This document shows positions 34,166-42,638 of a stretch of 64,000 nt of DNA, piece after piece. Source of the stretch: Thiomonas intermedia (GTDB taxonomy: Bacteria; Pseudomonadota; Gammaproteobacteria; Burkholderiales; Burkholderiaceae_C); the NCBI RefSeq assembly GCF_002028405.1, contig NZ_CP020046.1:1860001-1924000 (forward strand), written 5' to 3'. How positions within the stretch are numbered: position 1 is the stretch's first letter; each line of letters starts with the position of its first letter. Below the pieces are notes generated by a model. The model ran no database searches and was not told the DNA's origin. It saw only the letters and a list, made by a program, of their open reading frames with translations. A program made the position numbers and the translations under genes.

Positions 34166-35920
34166 TCACACCGCTTCGGCGGCTGCAGGTTCGTGCGCGC
34201 ACACCAGTGCCGCGAAGGCGCCGCCGCGGGCCAGCAGCGCGGCGGGGGCGCCCTGTTCCACCACCCGTCCGGCGTCGAGCACGACGACGTGGTCGGCGCG
34301 CAGCACCGTGCTCAGCCGGTGCGCGGCCAGGAGCACGCAGCGCTCGCGCGCCAGCGCCAGAATGGCCTCGCTCACCGCGGCCTGGGTGGTGGCGTCGAGC
34401 TGCGCGGTGGCTTCGTCGAGCAGCACCAGCCTGGCGGGTTTGAGCAGCGCCCGCGCCAGCGCCAATCGCTGCACCTGCCCGCCCGACAGCCCGAGGCCGC
34501 GTTCGCCCAGCGGCGTGTCGTAGCCCTGCGGCAAGGCGGCGATGAAGTCATGCGCCTGGGCCGCGCGCGCGGCACGCTCCACCGCGTCTTGCGGCGTCTG
34601 CGGCTGGCCGAGGGCGATGTTGTCGCGCACCGTGCCTTCAAATACATGCGGCCGCTGCGGCACCCAGGCCACCTGCCGCAGCCAGTCGGCCAGATCCAGC
34701 GTGTCCAGCGGGACGTCGTTGACCAGAATCTGCCCGGCCTGCGGCTGCACCAGGGCCATCAGCGCGTGCAGCGCGGTGCTCTTGCCCGCGCCGCTGGCGC
34801 CGACCAGCGCGGTGAGACCGCGCGGCGGGGTGGCGAAGCTCACGCCGTCCAGGGCCGGCGGCAGGTCGTCGGCGTGGCGCACGGTCACCGCATCGAACCG
34901 GATCTGCACCGCGTCGCCGTCGAGGCACCGCGTGCCGCCGGTGGCGCGGGCGTGCGGCGGCACCGGGGTGTCGAGCAGGCGCAGCAGGTTCTGCGCCGCG
35001 CCGATGGCCTCCATGCGGGCGTGGTAGTAGGTGCCCATATTGCGCAGCGGCAGGTAGAACTCCGGGGCGAGCAGCAGCACGAAAAAGCCGTTGAAGAACG
35101 CCATCTCGCCGTAGAACAGCCGAAAGCCGATGAACACCGCCACCATGGCGATGCTCAGGGTCGAGAGAAACTCCAGCACCACCGACGACAGGAACGCCAT
35201 CCGCAGCACCTTCATCGTGCCGATGCGATAGTCCTCGGTCAGCGCGGCAACGACCTCGGCCTCGTTGCGGCTCACGCCAAACAGCTTGAGCGTGGTCAGC
35301 CCCTGCAGCGAATCGAGAAAGCGCGCACTCATGCGGGCCAGCAATTGCCACTGCTGCTGATTGAGCGACTCCGTGCCCTTGCCGATCAGCATCATGAAGA
35401 TCGGGATCAGCGGCGCCGTGCCCAGCAGCACCAGGCCGCTGATCCAGTCCTGCGGCAGCACGAACACGAGGATGGACAGCGGCACCAGCGCCGTCAGCGA
35501 CATATTGGGCAGGTAGCGGGCGTAATACGCCTCCAGCGCGTCGATGCCGCTCACCACGGAGTTGGCGAGTTCGCCGCTCGACTGGCGCGTCAGCCACAGC
35601 GGACCCAGCGCCTGCAGATGGCCGTATAGACGCTCGCGCAGATCGCGGCGCACTTGCGCCGCCGCCTCGAAGGCCACGTTCTCCGAGGCGCGCATCAGCA
35701 CGAAGCGCAGCGCGAAGATGGGCAGCATCGCCGCCAGATAGCCCCACAACGCTCCCAGAGTCTGGTGTTCGATGATGACCCCCGAGACCACCCGCGCCAG
35801 CAGCCAGGCCTGCACGATGATCAGCCAGCCCGCGAACAGCCCCAGCCCCACGGCGCGGTTCAGCGCGGGGCGGATGTCCTTCTTGCGGGCCTTCAGCCAG
35901 AGTTCTTCGGGAGTTGCCAA
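34166..35920 (-). CDS. cydD: Cysteine/glutathione ABC exporter subunit CydD
   Basis: Partner of CydC, 584 residues. Six membrane helices (including WLIIVQAWLLARVVSGVIIE and FLSTLSIAMVAVFIGFRLFY) precede an ATPase domain with GASGAGKST, LSGGQVQRLALARALL and LVLLDEATAQLD. The segment GPLWLTRQSSGELANSVVSG is typical of CydD. No cytochrome bd genes (cydAB) occur in this window. Confidence 0.93.
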   Translation of the reverse strand: MATPEELWLKARKKDIRPALNRAVGLGLFAGWLIIVQAWLLARVVSGVIIEHQTLGALWGYLAAMLPIFALRFVLMRASENVAFEAAAQVRRDLRERLYGHLQALGPLWLTRQSSGELANSVVSGIDALEAYYARYLPNMSLTALVPLSILVFVLPQDWISGLVLLGTAPLIPIFMMLIGKGTESLNQQQWQLLARMSARFLDSLQGLTTLKLFGVSRNEAEVVAALTEDYRIGTMKVLRMAFLSSVVLEFLSTLSIAMVAVFIGFRLFYGEMAFFNGFFVLLLAPEFYLPLRNMGTYYHARMEAIGAAQNLLRLLDTPVPPHARATGGTRCLDGDAVQIRFDAVTVRHADDLPPALDGVSFATPPRGLTALVGASGAGKSTALHALMALVQPQAGQILVNDVPLDTLDLADWLRQVAWVPQRPHVFEGTVRDNIALGQPQTPQDAVERAARAAQAHDFIAALPQGYDTPLGERGLGLSGGQVQRLALARALLKPARLVLLDEATAQLDATTQAAVSEAILALARERCVLLAAHRLSTVLRADHVVVLDAGRVVEQGAPAALLARGGAFAALVCAHEPAAAEAV

Positions 35921-36073
35921 GATCGGGGTGGGAGGGGGTGCACTCGGCCGCGACGTAGCGACCAGACCAACATCTTATTGGGGCGCACGGCGCGCCGACA
36001 TTGACCGGAATCCCGGTGAGGCCGCGCGCCGCGGCCGACAATGCAGCATCGCAGCAAGCCTTCAGGAGCCCCC

Positions 36074-36523
36074 ATGGACGACAAGCAGCCCCCCAGCGTC
36101 ACCCTCACGCAGATCAAGGACTATCAGTTCGACATCCATTACGCGCCGGACCGGCCCGCGCTGCTGTCCGACGAGCCGCCGCCCCTGGGCGAAGGCGCGG
36201 GGCCGTCGCCCGCGCACCTCCTGCTCGCCGCCGTGGGCAACTGCATGAGTTCCAGCCTGTACTTCGCGCTGACCAAGTTCAAGCTCGACCCCAAGGGCCT
36301 GACCACCACCGCGTCGGGCGAGATCGGTCGCAACGAGGCCGGCCGCCTGCGCGTGCTGGCCATCGCCGTGGACATCCGCATGGGCGCCGCCGCCCAGGGC
36401 ATGGAACGGCTCGACCGCGTGCTGATGCAGTTCGAGCAGTTCTGCACCGTGGGCGAGAGCGTGCGCCAGGGCATTCCGGTGACGGTTTCGGTGTTCGACG
36501 GCACCGGGCAGAAACTCAAATAA
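36074..36523 (+). CDS. OsmC/Ohr family protein
   Basis: A 149-residue thiol protein of the OsmC-like superfamily. The first conserved Cys lies in LLLAAVGNCMSSSLYFALTK and the second in MQFEQFCTVGESVRQGIPV, the usual peroxidatic and resolving pair. The start is ATG 36074 after CAGGAGCC. Its stop codon TAA forms part of the ATAA target duplication of the adjacent mobile element, so the element sits exactly at the gene end. Peroxide reduction is likely but unproven. Confidence 0.88.
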   Translation: MDDKQPPSVTLTQIKDYQFDIHYAPDRPALLSDEPPPLGEGAGPSPAHLLLAAVGNCMSSSLYFALTKFKLDPKGLTTTASGEIGRNEAGRLRVLAIAVDIRMGAAAQGMERLDRVLMQFEQFCTVGESVRQGIPVTVSVFDGTGQKLK

Positions 36524-36913
36524 GGCAACGCTGAACAAGTCCGTCGCGCGTCGCGCATCTTGTCCGAGGGCGGTCTGCGGCGTTGCCAGTCCTTGCCCTG
36601 TTGATCCGGTGCGTTGACGTCTGAAACGGCACCCCACCCCAACCCTCCCCACAAGTGGAGAGGGGGCCAACACGCCTCCCCCGCGGCGTAGGGGAGGATG
36701 GGAGGGGCTTACGCAGATCACGCGCAGCGCAGTTTTCTCCTCCCCCACGACGTGGGGGAGGTTGGGAGGGGGAGACGCCTGCATGGCGAGGCCCATCACC
36801 CATTCCTACTTCTCCAGACCAGATCAATCGATTGGGCCAGGGCCGTGGGTTGCGCCTTGCATCCCCTCCCGCGGCCAGGCGCGCGCTCTCACGAAAACTT
36901 GTTCAGCGTCGCC
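36524..36913. mobile_element. MITE-like nonautonomous element carrying palindromic repeat copy B
   Basis: 17-bp terminal inverted repeats GGCAACGCTGAACAAGT (36524-36540) and ACTTGTTCAGCGTCGCC (36897-36913) match except for one base. Direct repeats ATAA at 36520-36523 and 36914-36917 look like a 4-bp target duplication, as made by many IS5-group elements. The 390-bp interior has no ORF of its own but includes CTCCCCCAC/GTGGGGGAG (36740-36760) and sequence nearly identical to the pyrE-rlmJ spacer. Confidence 0.8.
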
Positions 36914-36954
36914 ATAACTCCGCACAATGGCGCTTTGCGTTTGCCGCTCGCGCC

Positions 36955-37765
36955 ATGACTTCTTCTGCCACGACCCCGCCCTCCGCGCCCGGATTCACCG
37001 ACGCCCGCGCCACCTGGGACGCACGCTTCGCCCAGCCCGGCCTGCTCTTCGGCGCTGAGCCGAACGCCTTTCTCGTGCGCGAGGCCGCGCGCCTCGCCCC
37101 GGCCAGCCGGGTGCTCAGCGTGGCCGACGGCGAGGGCCGCAACAGCCTGTGGCTGGCCGAGCAGGGCCACGCCGTCACCGCGTTCGACCTCTCGCCCATC
37201 GCGGTGGACAAGGCCCGGCGCTGGGCTGCCGAGCGCGTCGCCTCTCAAGGAAACGCCGGGCCGCCCCAAGTTTCCTTGTCCACCTCGCGCCTTGCAAGCC
37301 GCTCGGATTCAGCTCCGTCCAAGCTGCCGCAGGGCAGCTTGGAGCCGCGGGCCTCATCCCCCACGGGGGGGCGGGTCGGCGAGCCGGCCCAGGGGGCTCT
37401 CAGTCGCGTTTCACGTTGCAGGCGTCGACGACTGGGATTGGGCGCCCGACCGGTTCGATGCCGTGGTCGCCATCTTCGTGCAATTCGCCGACCCCGCGCT
37501 GCGCCAGCGTCTGTTCGACGGCATGTGGCGCACCCTGCAGCCCGGCGGCCTGCTCTGCGTGCAGGGCTACACCCCCAAGCAGCTCGACTACCGCACCGGC
37601 GGCCCCGGGCGGCTCGATCATCTCTACACCCCGGAGCTGCTGCGTTCGCTGCTGCCCGAGGCCGAATGGCTGGTGCTGCGCGAGCACGAGGCCACGCTGC
37701 AGGAAGGCGCCGGTCACGCCGGACGCTCGGCGCTGATCGACGCCGTGGCGCGCAAGCCGCGCTGA
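36955..37765 (+). pseudogene. TehB-like SAM-dependent methyltransferase, interrupted by a repeat
   Basis: The N-terminal part (36955 to about 37240) reads LLFGAEPNAFLVREAARLAP and VLSVADGEGRNSLWLAEQGH, the SAM-binding half. The C-terminal part resumes in another frame: VAFHVAGVDDWDWAPDRFDA, VVAIFVQFADPALRQRLFDG and GLLCVQGYTPKQLDYRTGGP. The two halves are separated by a GC-rich, hairpin-rich insertion of about 165 bases that shifts frame. Without the insertion the gene would encode roughly 215 residues, a normal size. Confidence 0.8.
37241..37406. repeat. Repeat-like insertion disrupting the methyltransferase gene
   Basis: It contains AAGGAAAC...GTTTCCTT, a perfect hairpin CCAAGCTGCC/GGCAGCTTGG and GC-rich blocks CCCCCACGGGGGGGCG and GAGCCGGCCCAGGGG. 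The translated segment in the C-terminal frame is Arg/Pro/Gly-rich and unlike methyltransferase. Exact borders cannot be set by eye and no target duplication is clear. Confidence 0.65.
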
Positions 37766-37845
37766 TCGCCCGGCCCGGGCGCACCCGGGCACGGCTCCAG
37801 CCGCAACAGATCTCAGCCGGGCCGGCCGACTCTGCCCGCGCGCCG

Positions 37846-37871
37846 CATTTTTTACGCGCGGTTTACGCGCG
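37846..37871 (+). promoter_or_regulatory. Putative KdpE operator upstream of the kdp operon
   Basis: CATTTTTTACGCGCG is followed at once by GTTTACGCGCG, giving tandem TTTACGCGCG units about 60 bases before the first kdp-region ORF. T-rich TTTTTTAC resembles the E. coli KdpE site as I recall it. A matching -10 box was not clear. Confidence 0.45.
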
Positions 37872-37928
37872 TCTGCCTACGCTTTCGAATCATCAATGGC
37901 ACGAGGCGGCGCGGCAGCGTCGAACCGC

Positions 37929-38021
37929 ATGGATCTGTTCTGGATTGCTCTGACGCTGGCGCTGTTCGCCGCGGTCTTCGCCCTGGTGGCGTTCTGTGAC
38001 CGCCTGCTGCAAAGGAGCTGA
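37929..38021 (+). CDS. 30-residue membrane peptide leading the kdp operon
   Basis: MDLFWIALTLALFAAVFALV is almost wholly hydrophobic and is followed by AFCDRLLQRS, a short basic tail, so it is one membrane helix. Its stop TGA ends one base before the kdpF GTG, and kdpF's AAGGAG lies inside its 3' end, so the two are translated in tandem. I do not know a named family; it could be an additional small subunit like KdpF or a leader peptide. Confidence 0.6.
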   Translation: MDLFWIALTLALFAAVFALVAFCDRLLQRS

Positions 38022-38022
38022 G

Positions 38023-38112
38023 GTGAGTCCATTCATCTGGATCGGCGCGGTCGCCGCGCTGGCGCTCCTGATTTACCTGCTGGTGGCGCTGTTTCGCGCG
38101 GAGGACTTCTGA
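38023..38112 (+). CDS. kdpF: Potassium-transporting ATPase small subunit KdpF
   Basis: A 29-residue single-helix peptide, VSPFIWIGAVAALALLIYLL followed by VALFRAEDF, ending in the ALFRAEDF type tail seen in KdpF. It starts at GTG 38023 after AAGGAG. Its stop overlaps the kdpA ATG by one base. KdpF stabilises the KdpABC complex. Confidence 0.85.
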   Translation: MSPFIWIGAVAALALLIYLLVALFRAEDF

Positions 38113-39905
38113 TGACGCCCGAATTCTTCGCCCTGCTGGCGGTTCTGCTTCTGGCGGTGCTCGGCGCGGCGCGGCCCCTGGGGCGTTACTTCGCCTGGAT
38201 CATGGACGGCCGCCCCGCCTGGCGGCCGCTGGCCCGGCTGGAGACGGCGCTGTTGCGGCTGTGCGGCGTCGATGCCGCCGAGATGCGCTGGACACGCTAT
38301 GCCGTGGCCTTGCTGGTGTTCAGCCTGCTGGGCACGCTGCTGGTGTACGCGCTGCAGCGTCTGCAAGGGCTGCTGCCGCTCAATCCGCAGCAGTTCGGCG
38401 CGGTCAGCCCCGACTCCAGCTTCAACACCGCCATCAGCTTTGTCACCAACACCAACTGGCAGGGCTATGCGGGCGAATCCACGATGAGCAACCTCACGCA
38501 GATGCTGGGGCTGGCGGTGCAGAACTTCGTCTCGGCGGCTTCGGGCATCGCCGTGGCCTTCGCCCTGATCCGCGGATTCGCGCGGCACAGCGCGCAGGGG
38601 ATCGGCAACTTCTGGGTCGATCTCTACCGCATCACGATGTACGGCCTGCTGCCGCTGTCGCTGCTGCTGGCGGTGGCGCTGGTCAGCCAGGGCGTCATCC
38701 AGACCTTCTCGGCCAACACCCCGGTCGCCACGCTGCAGGCCACCCCCTACACCGCGCCCAGGCTGGACGCCGCGGGCCAGCCGCTGCGCGATGCCGCCGG
38801 GCAGGCGGTGCAGCAGACCGTGACCGTCACCCAGCAGACCCTGCCCATGGGCCCGGTGGCGTCGCAGGAGGCGATCAAGGAGCTGGGCACCAATGGCGGC
38901 GGCTTCTTCAACGCCAATTCCGCCCACCCGTATGAAAACCCGAACGCGCTGAGCAACTTCCTCGAGATGATCGCGGTGCTGCTGATTCCCGCCGCGCTGG
39001 TCTACACCTTCGGTCTGGCCGTGGGCGACACCCGCCAGGGCTGGGCCCTGCTGGCCGCGATGACGCTGGTGTTCGCGGTGGCCGTCACCGGCCTGGCCGC
39101 GGCCGAACAGCAGGGCAACCCCGCCATCGCCGCGCTCGGCGTCGATCAGGCGCACGGCGCGCTGCAGTCCGGCGGCAATATGGAAGGCAAGGAGACGCGC
39201 TTCGGCATCGCCGCCTCGGCCCTGTTCGATGCCGTGACCACCACCACCTCCTGCGGCGCGGTGAATGCCATGATCGACTCGTTCACGCCGCTGGGCGGGC
39301 TGGTGCCGATGGCGCTCATCCAGCTCGGCGAAGTGGTGTTCGGCGGCGTCGGCACGGGGCTGACGGGCATGCTGGTCTTCGCGCTGGTGGCGGTGTTCGT
39401 CGGCGGGCTGATGATCGGCCGCACACCCGAATACGTCGGCAAGAAGGTCGAGGCCTTCGACATGAAGATGGTGTCCATCGCCGTGCTGCTCATGCCCGCG
39501 CTGGTGCTGCTCGGCACGGCGCTGGCCGTCGTGGTGCCGGCCGGACTGGCGGGCCTGGCCAACCCGGGCACACACGGCTTCTCCGAAATTTTCTACGCCT
39601 TCACCTCGGCCGCGAACAACAACGGCAGCGCCTTTGCCGGGCTGTCGGCGAACACGCCGTTCTACAACGGCTGGCTCGGCGTGGCGATGTTGCTGGGCCG
39701 CTTCGCCGTCATCGTGCCCACCCTGGCGCTGGCCGGTTCGCTGGCGGCGAAAAAGCGCATTCCCGCCAGCGGCGGCACCCTGCCCACGCAGGGGCCGCTG
39801 TTCATCAGCCTGCTCATCGGCGTGCTGCTGCTGGTGGGCGCGCTGAACTTCTTCCCGGCCTGGGGCCTGGGCCCCATCGTCGAGCAGTTGCAGCTCTGGA
39901 AGTGA
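38112..39905 (+). CDS. kdpA: Potassium-transporting ATPase channel subunit KdpA
   Basis: K+-selective channel-like subunit of the high-affinity Kdp pump, 597 residues with about ten helices. Selectivity-filter-like segments are visible: [47 protein letters not shown] and [13 protein letters not shown]. The length matches the family. It lies in an uninterrupted kdpFABCDE order. Confidence 0.97.
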   Translation: MTPEFFALLAVLLLAVLGAARPLGRYFAWIMDGRPAWRPLARLETALLRLCGVDAAEMRWTRYAVALLVFSLLGTLLVYALQRLQGLLPLNPQQFGAVSPDSSFNTAISFVTNTNWQGYAGESTMSNLTQMLGLAVQNFVSAASGIAVAFALIRGFARHSAQGIGNFWVDLYRITMYGLLPLSLLLAVALVSQGVIQTFSANTPVATLQATPYTAPRLDAAGQPLRDAAGQAVQQTVTVTQQTLPMGPVASQEAIKELGTNGGGFFNANSAHPYENPNALSNFLEMIAVLLIPAALVYTFGLAVGDTRQGWALLAAMTLVFAVAVTGLAAAEQQGNPAIAALGVDQAHGALQSGGNMEGKETRFGIAASALFDAVTTTTSCGAVNAMIDSFTPLGGLVPMALIQLGEVVFGGVGTGLTGMLVFALVAVFVGGLMIGRTPEYVGKKVEAFDMKMVSIAVLLMPALVLLGTALAVVVPAGLAGLANPGTHGFSEIFYAFTSAANNNGSAFAGLSANTPFYNGWLGVAMLLGRFAVIVPTLALAGSLAAKKRIPASGGTLPTQGPLFISLLIGVLLLVGALNFFPAWGLGPIVEQLQLWK

Positions 39906-39912
39906 GATCCGC

Positions 39913-42000
39913 ATGACCCGCAAATCCCGTCCTTTGGTCGATGCCGCCCTGCTGCGTCTGGCCCTGGTGGATGCGTTCACCAAGCTCGACCCCCGCGTGC
40001 AATGGCGCAACCCGGTGATGGCCGTGGTGTATGTGGGCAGCCTGTTCACCAGCGCGCTGTGGGTGCAGGCGCTGGCCGGGCAGGGCGAGGCCCCGGCCTG
40101 GTTCATCGGCGCGGTCACGCTGTGGCTGTGGTTCACGGTGCTGTTCGCCAACTTGGCCGAGGCCCTGGCCGAAGGGCGCGCCCGGGCGCAGGCGGCTTCG
40201 CTGCGCGGCATGAAAAAGACCGTGGTCGCCAAGAAGTTGTCCGAGCCACGCCAGGACGCCGCCTGGACGCAGGTGCCCGGCGAGAGCCTGCGCCGCGGCG
40301 ACGTCGTGCTGGTGGAGGCCGGTGATCTGCTGCCTTGCGACGGCGAGGTGATCGAAGGCGTGGCGGCGGTGGACGAGAGCGCCATCACCGGCGAATCCGC
40401 CCCGGTGATCCGCGAGTCGGGCGGCGATTTCTCGGCGGTGACCGGCGGCACCAAGGTGCTGTCGGACTGGATCGTGGTGCGCTGCACGGCCGATCCGGGC
40501 GAGTCCTTCCTCGACCGCATGATCGGCCTGGTCGAAGGCGCCAAGCGGCGCAAGACGCCCAACGAGATCGCGCTGACCATTCTGCTGGTGGCCCTGACCC
40601 TGGTGTTCCTGCTGGTCACCGTCACGCTGCTGCCGTTCTCCGTCTATGCGGTGCAGGCCCGCCACGCCGGCACGTCGGTCACCCTCACGGTGCTGATCGC
40701 GCTGCTGGTCTGCCTCATCCCGACCACCATCGGCGGCCTGCTGTCGGCCATCGGCGTGGCCGGCATGGGGCGCATGTTGCTGGCCAATGTCGTGGCCACC
40801 TCGGGGCGCGCCATCGAAGCGGCGGGCGATGTCGACGTGCTGCTGCTCGACAAGACCGGCACCATCACCCTTGGCAACCGCCAGGCCAGCGCGTTCCTGC
40901 CCGCGCCCGGCGTGAGCGTGGCCGAACTGGCCGACGCCGCGCGCCTGGCCTCGCTGGCCGACGAGACGCCCGAAGGCCGCAGCATCGTGACCCTGGCGCG
41001 GCAGGATGGCACGGCCCTTGAACCCGCCGCCGATCCGGCCGCCAGCTTCGTCGCCTTCTCGGCCCAGACCCGCATGAGCGGGGTGGATCTGCCGGGCCGC
41101 ATCATCCGCAAGGGCGCCGCCGACGCGCTCAAGCGCTGGGTCGACGAGCGCGGCAGCCCCTGGCCCGAGGCGGTCGTGCGCCATGTCGAGGCGGTGGCGC
41201 GGCGCGGCAGCACGCCGCTGGTCGTGGCCGAGCGCGCCTCCGGCGACGAGGGGGCGCCCGCCCGAGTGCTCGGCGTCGTGGAGCTCAAGGACATCGTCAA
41301 GAGCGGCATCAAGGAACGCTTCGCCCAGCTGCGTCGCATGGGCATCCGCACGGTGATGATCACTGGCGACAACCGGCTCACCGCGGCGGCCATCGCCGCC
41401 GAGGCCGGGGTGGACGATTTCCTCGCCGAGGCCACGCCGGAGAACAAGCTCGCCCTCATCCGCAAGACCCAGGCCGAGGGCCGTCTGGTGGCCATGACCG
41501 GCGACGGCACCAACGACGCCCCGGCGCTGGCCCAGGCCGACGTGGCCGTGGCCATGCACAGCGGCACGCAGGCCGCCAAGGAGGCCGGCAATATGGTGGA
41601 TCTCGACTCCAACCCGACCAAGCTGATCGAGGTGGTCGAGATCGGCAAGCAGATGCTGATGACCCGCGGCGCGCTCACCACCTTCAGCATCGCCAACGAC
41701 ATCGCCAAATACTTCGCCATCCTTCCGGCGGCGTTCGTCACCACCTATCCGCAGCTCGGCGCGCTCAACCTCATGCATCTGGCCTCGCCGGATTCGGCCA
41801 TCCTCTCGGCGGTGATCTTCAACGCGCTGATCATCGTCGCCCTCATTCCGCTGGCGCTCAAGGGCGTGCGCTACCGCGCCCTGGGCGCGGCCGTGCTGCT
41901 GCGCCGCAATCTGCTGATCTACGGCCTCGGCGGCATCGTCGCGCCCTTTGTCGGCATCAAGCTCATCGACATGCTGCTGCGCCTGATGGGCTGGGTCTGA
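39913..42000 (+). CDS. kdpB: Potassium-transporting P-type ATPase subunit KdpB
   Basis: Catalytic subunit, 695 residues. The phosphorylated aspartate is Asp313 in [17 protein letters not shown] is in [12 protein letters not shown], and the hinge motif is [20 protein letters not shown]. The cation-site region [17 protein letters not shown] is typical of KdpB. It starts 7 bases after kdpA. Confidence 0.98.
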   Translation: MTRKSRPLVDAALLRLALVDAFTKLDPRVQWRNPVMAVVYVGSLFTSALWVQALAGQGEAPAWFIGAVTLWLWFTVLFANLAEALAEGRARAQAASLRGMKKTVVAKKLSEPRQDAAWTQVPGESLRRGDVVLVEAGDLLPCDGEVIEGVAAVDESAITGESAPVIRESGGDFSAVTGGTKVLSDWIVVRCTADPGESFLDRMIGLVEGAKRRKTPNEIALTILLVALTLVFLLVTVTLLPFSVYAVQARHAGTSVTLTVLIALLVCLIPTTIGGLLSAIGVAGMGRMLLANVVATSGRAIEAAGDVDVLLLDKTGTITLGNRQASAFLPAPGVSVAELADAARLASLADETPEGRSIVTLARQDGTALEPAADPAASFVAFSAQTRMSGVDLPGRIIRKGAADALKRWVDERGSPWPEAVVRHVEAVARRGSTPLVVAERASGDEGAPARVLGVVELKDIVKSGIKERFAQLRRMGIRTVMITGDNRLTAAAIAAEAGVDDFLAEATPENKLALIRKTQAEGRLVAMTGDGTNDAPALAQADVAVAMHSGTQAAKEAGNMVDLDSNPTKLIEVVEIGKQMLMTRGALTTFSIANDIAKYFAILPAAFVTTYPQLGALNLMHLASPDSAILSAVIFNALIIVALIPLALKGVRYRALGAAVLLRRNLLIYGLGGIVAPFVGIKLIDMLLRLMGWV

Positions 42001-42031
42001 CGGCCGCCGCGCCCGCTCTCGTTTCCTTGCC

Positions 42032-42628
42032 ATGACCGCCATGAAATCTCTCCTGCGCCCCGCACTCAGCCTGCTGATCCTGCTCACCCTGGTCACCGGC
42101 CTGCTCTATCCGCTGGCCGTCACCGGCCTGGCCCAGCTCTTCTTTCCCTGGCAGGCCAACGGCTCGGTGCTGACGCGGGACGGCCATGCCGTCGGCTCGG
42201 CGCTGATCGGGCAGAACTTCACCGCCCCGTGTGACTTCTGGGGCCGCCCCTCGGCCACGGCGACCTACCCCTACAACGGTCTGGCGTCCGGCGGCTCCAA
42301 CCTCGGTCCGACCAACCCGGCGCTGCTCGACGCGGTGAAGGCCCGCATCGCCGCGCTGCGCGCCGCCGATCCGGGCAACACCGCGCCGGTGCCGGTCGAT
42401 CTGGTCACCGCGTCGGCCAGCGGACTCGACCCCGACATCTCGCTGGCCGCGGCCCGCTACCAGGCGCCCCGCGTGGCGCGGGCGCGGCATCTGCCGCTGG
42501 CCCGGGTGCAGGCCCTGATCGACGCGCAGGCGCGCCACCGCTGGCTCGGTCTGTTTGGCGCGCCGCGGGTGAATGTGCTGGAATTGAACCTGGCCCTCGA
42601 CGGCACCGCGCCGCCACGCGTCGAGTGA
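42032..42628 (+). CDS. kdpC: Potassium-transporting ATPase subunit KdpC
   Basis: Accessory subunit of the Kdp pump, 198 residues. One N-terminal helix ([20 protein letters not shown]) is followed by the periplasmic domain with the family motifs [20 protein letters not shown] and [18 protein letters not shown] and the [20 protein letters not shown] region. ATG 42041 is an alternative start. Confidence 0.97.
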   Translation: MTAMKSLLRPALSLLILLTLVTGLLYPLAVTGLAQLFFPWQANGSVLTRDGHAVGSALIGQNFTAPCDFWGRPSATATYPYNGLASGGSNLGPTNPALLDAVKARIAALRAADPGNTAPVPVDLVTASASGLDPDISLAAARYQAPRVARARHLPLARVQALIDAQARHRWLGLFGAPRVNVLELNLALDGTAPPRVE

Positions 42629-42638
42629 CCCCGACACC

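Noticed and set aside
38073-40625. 850-residue minus-strand frame opposite kdpA/kdpB
   Set aside because: Shadow frame with His/Arg/Gln-rich composition; kdpA and kdpB on the + strand are unmistakable.
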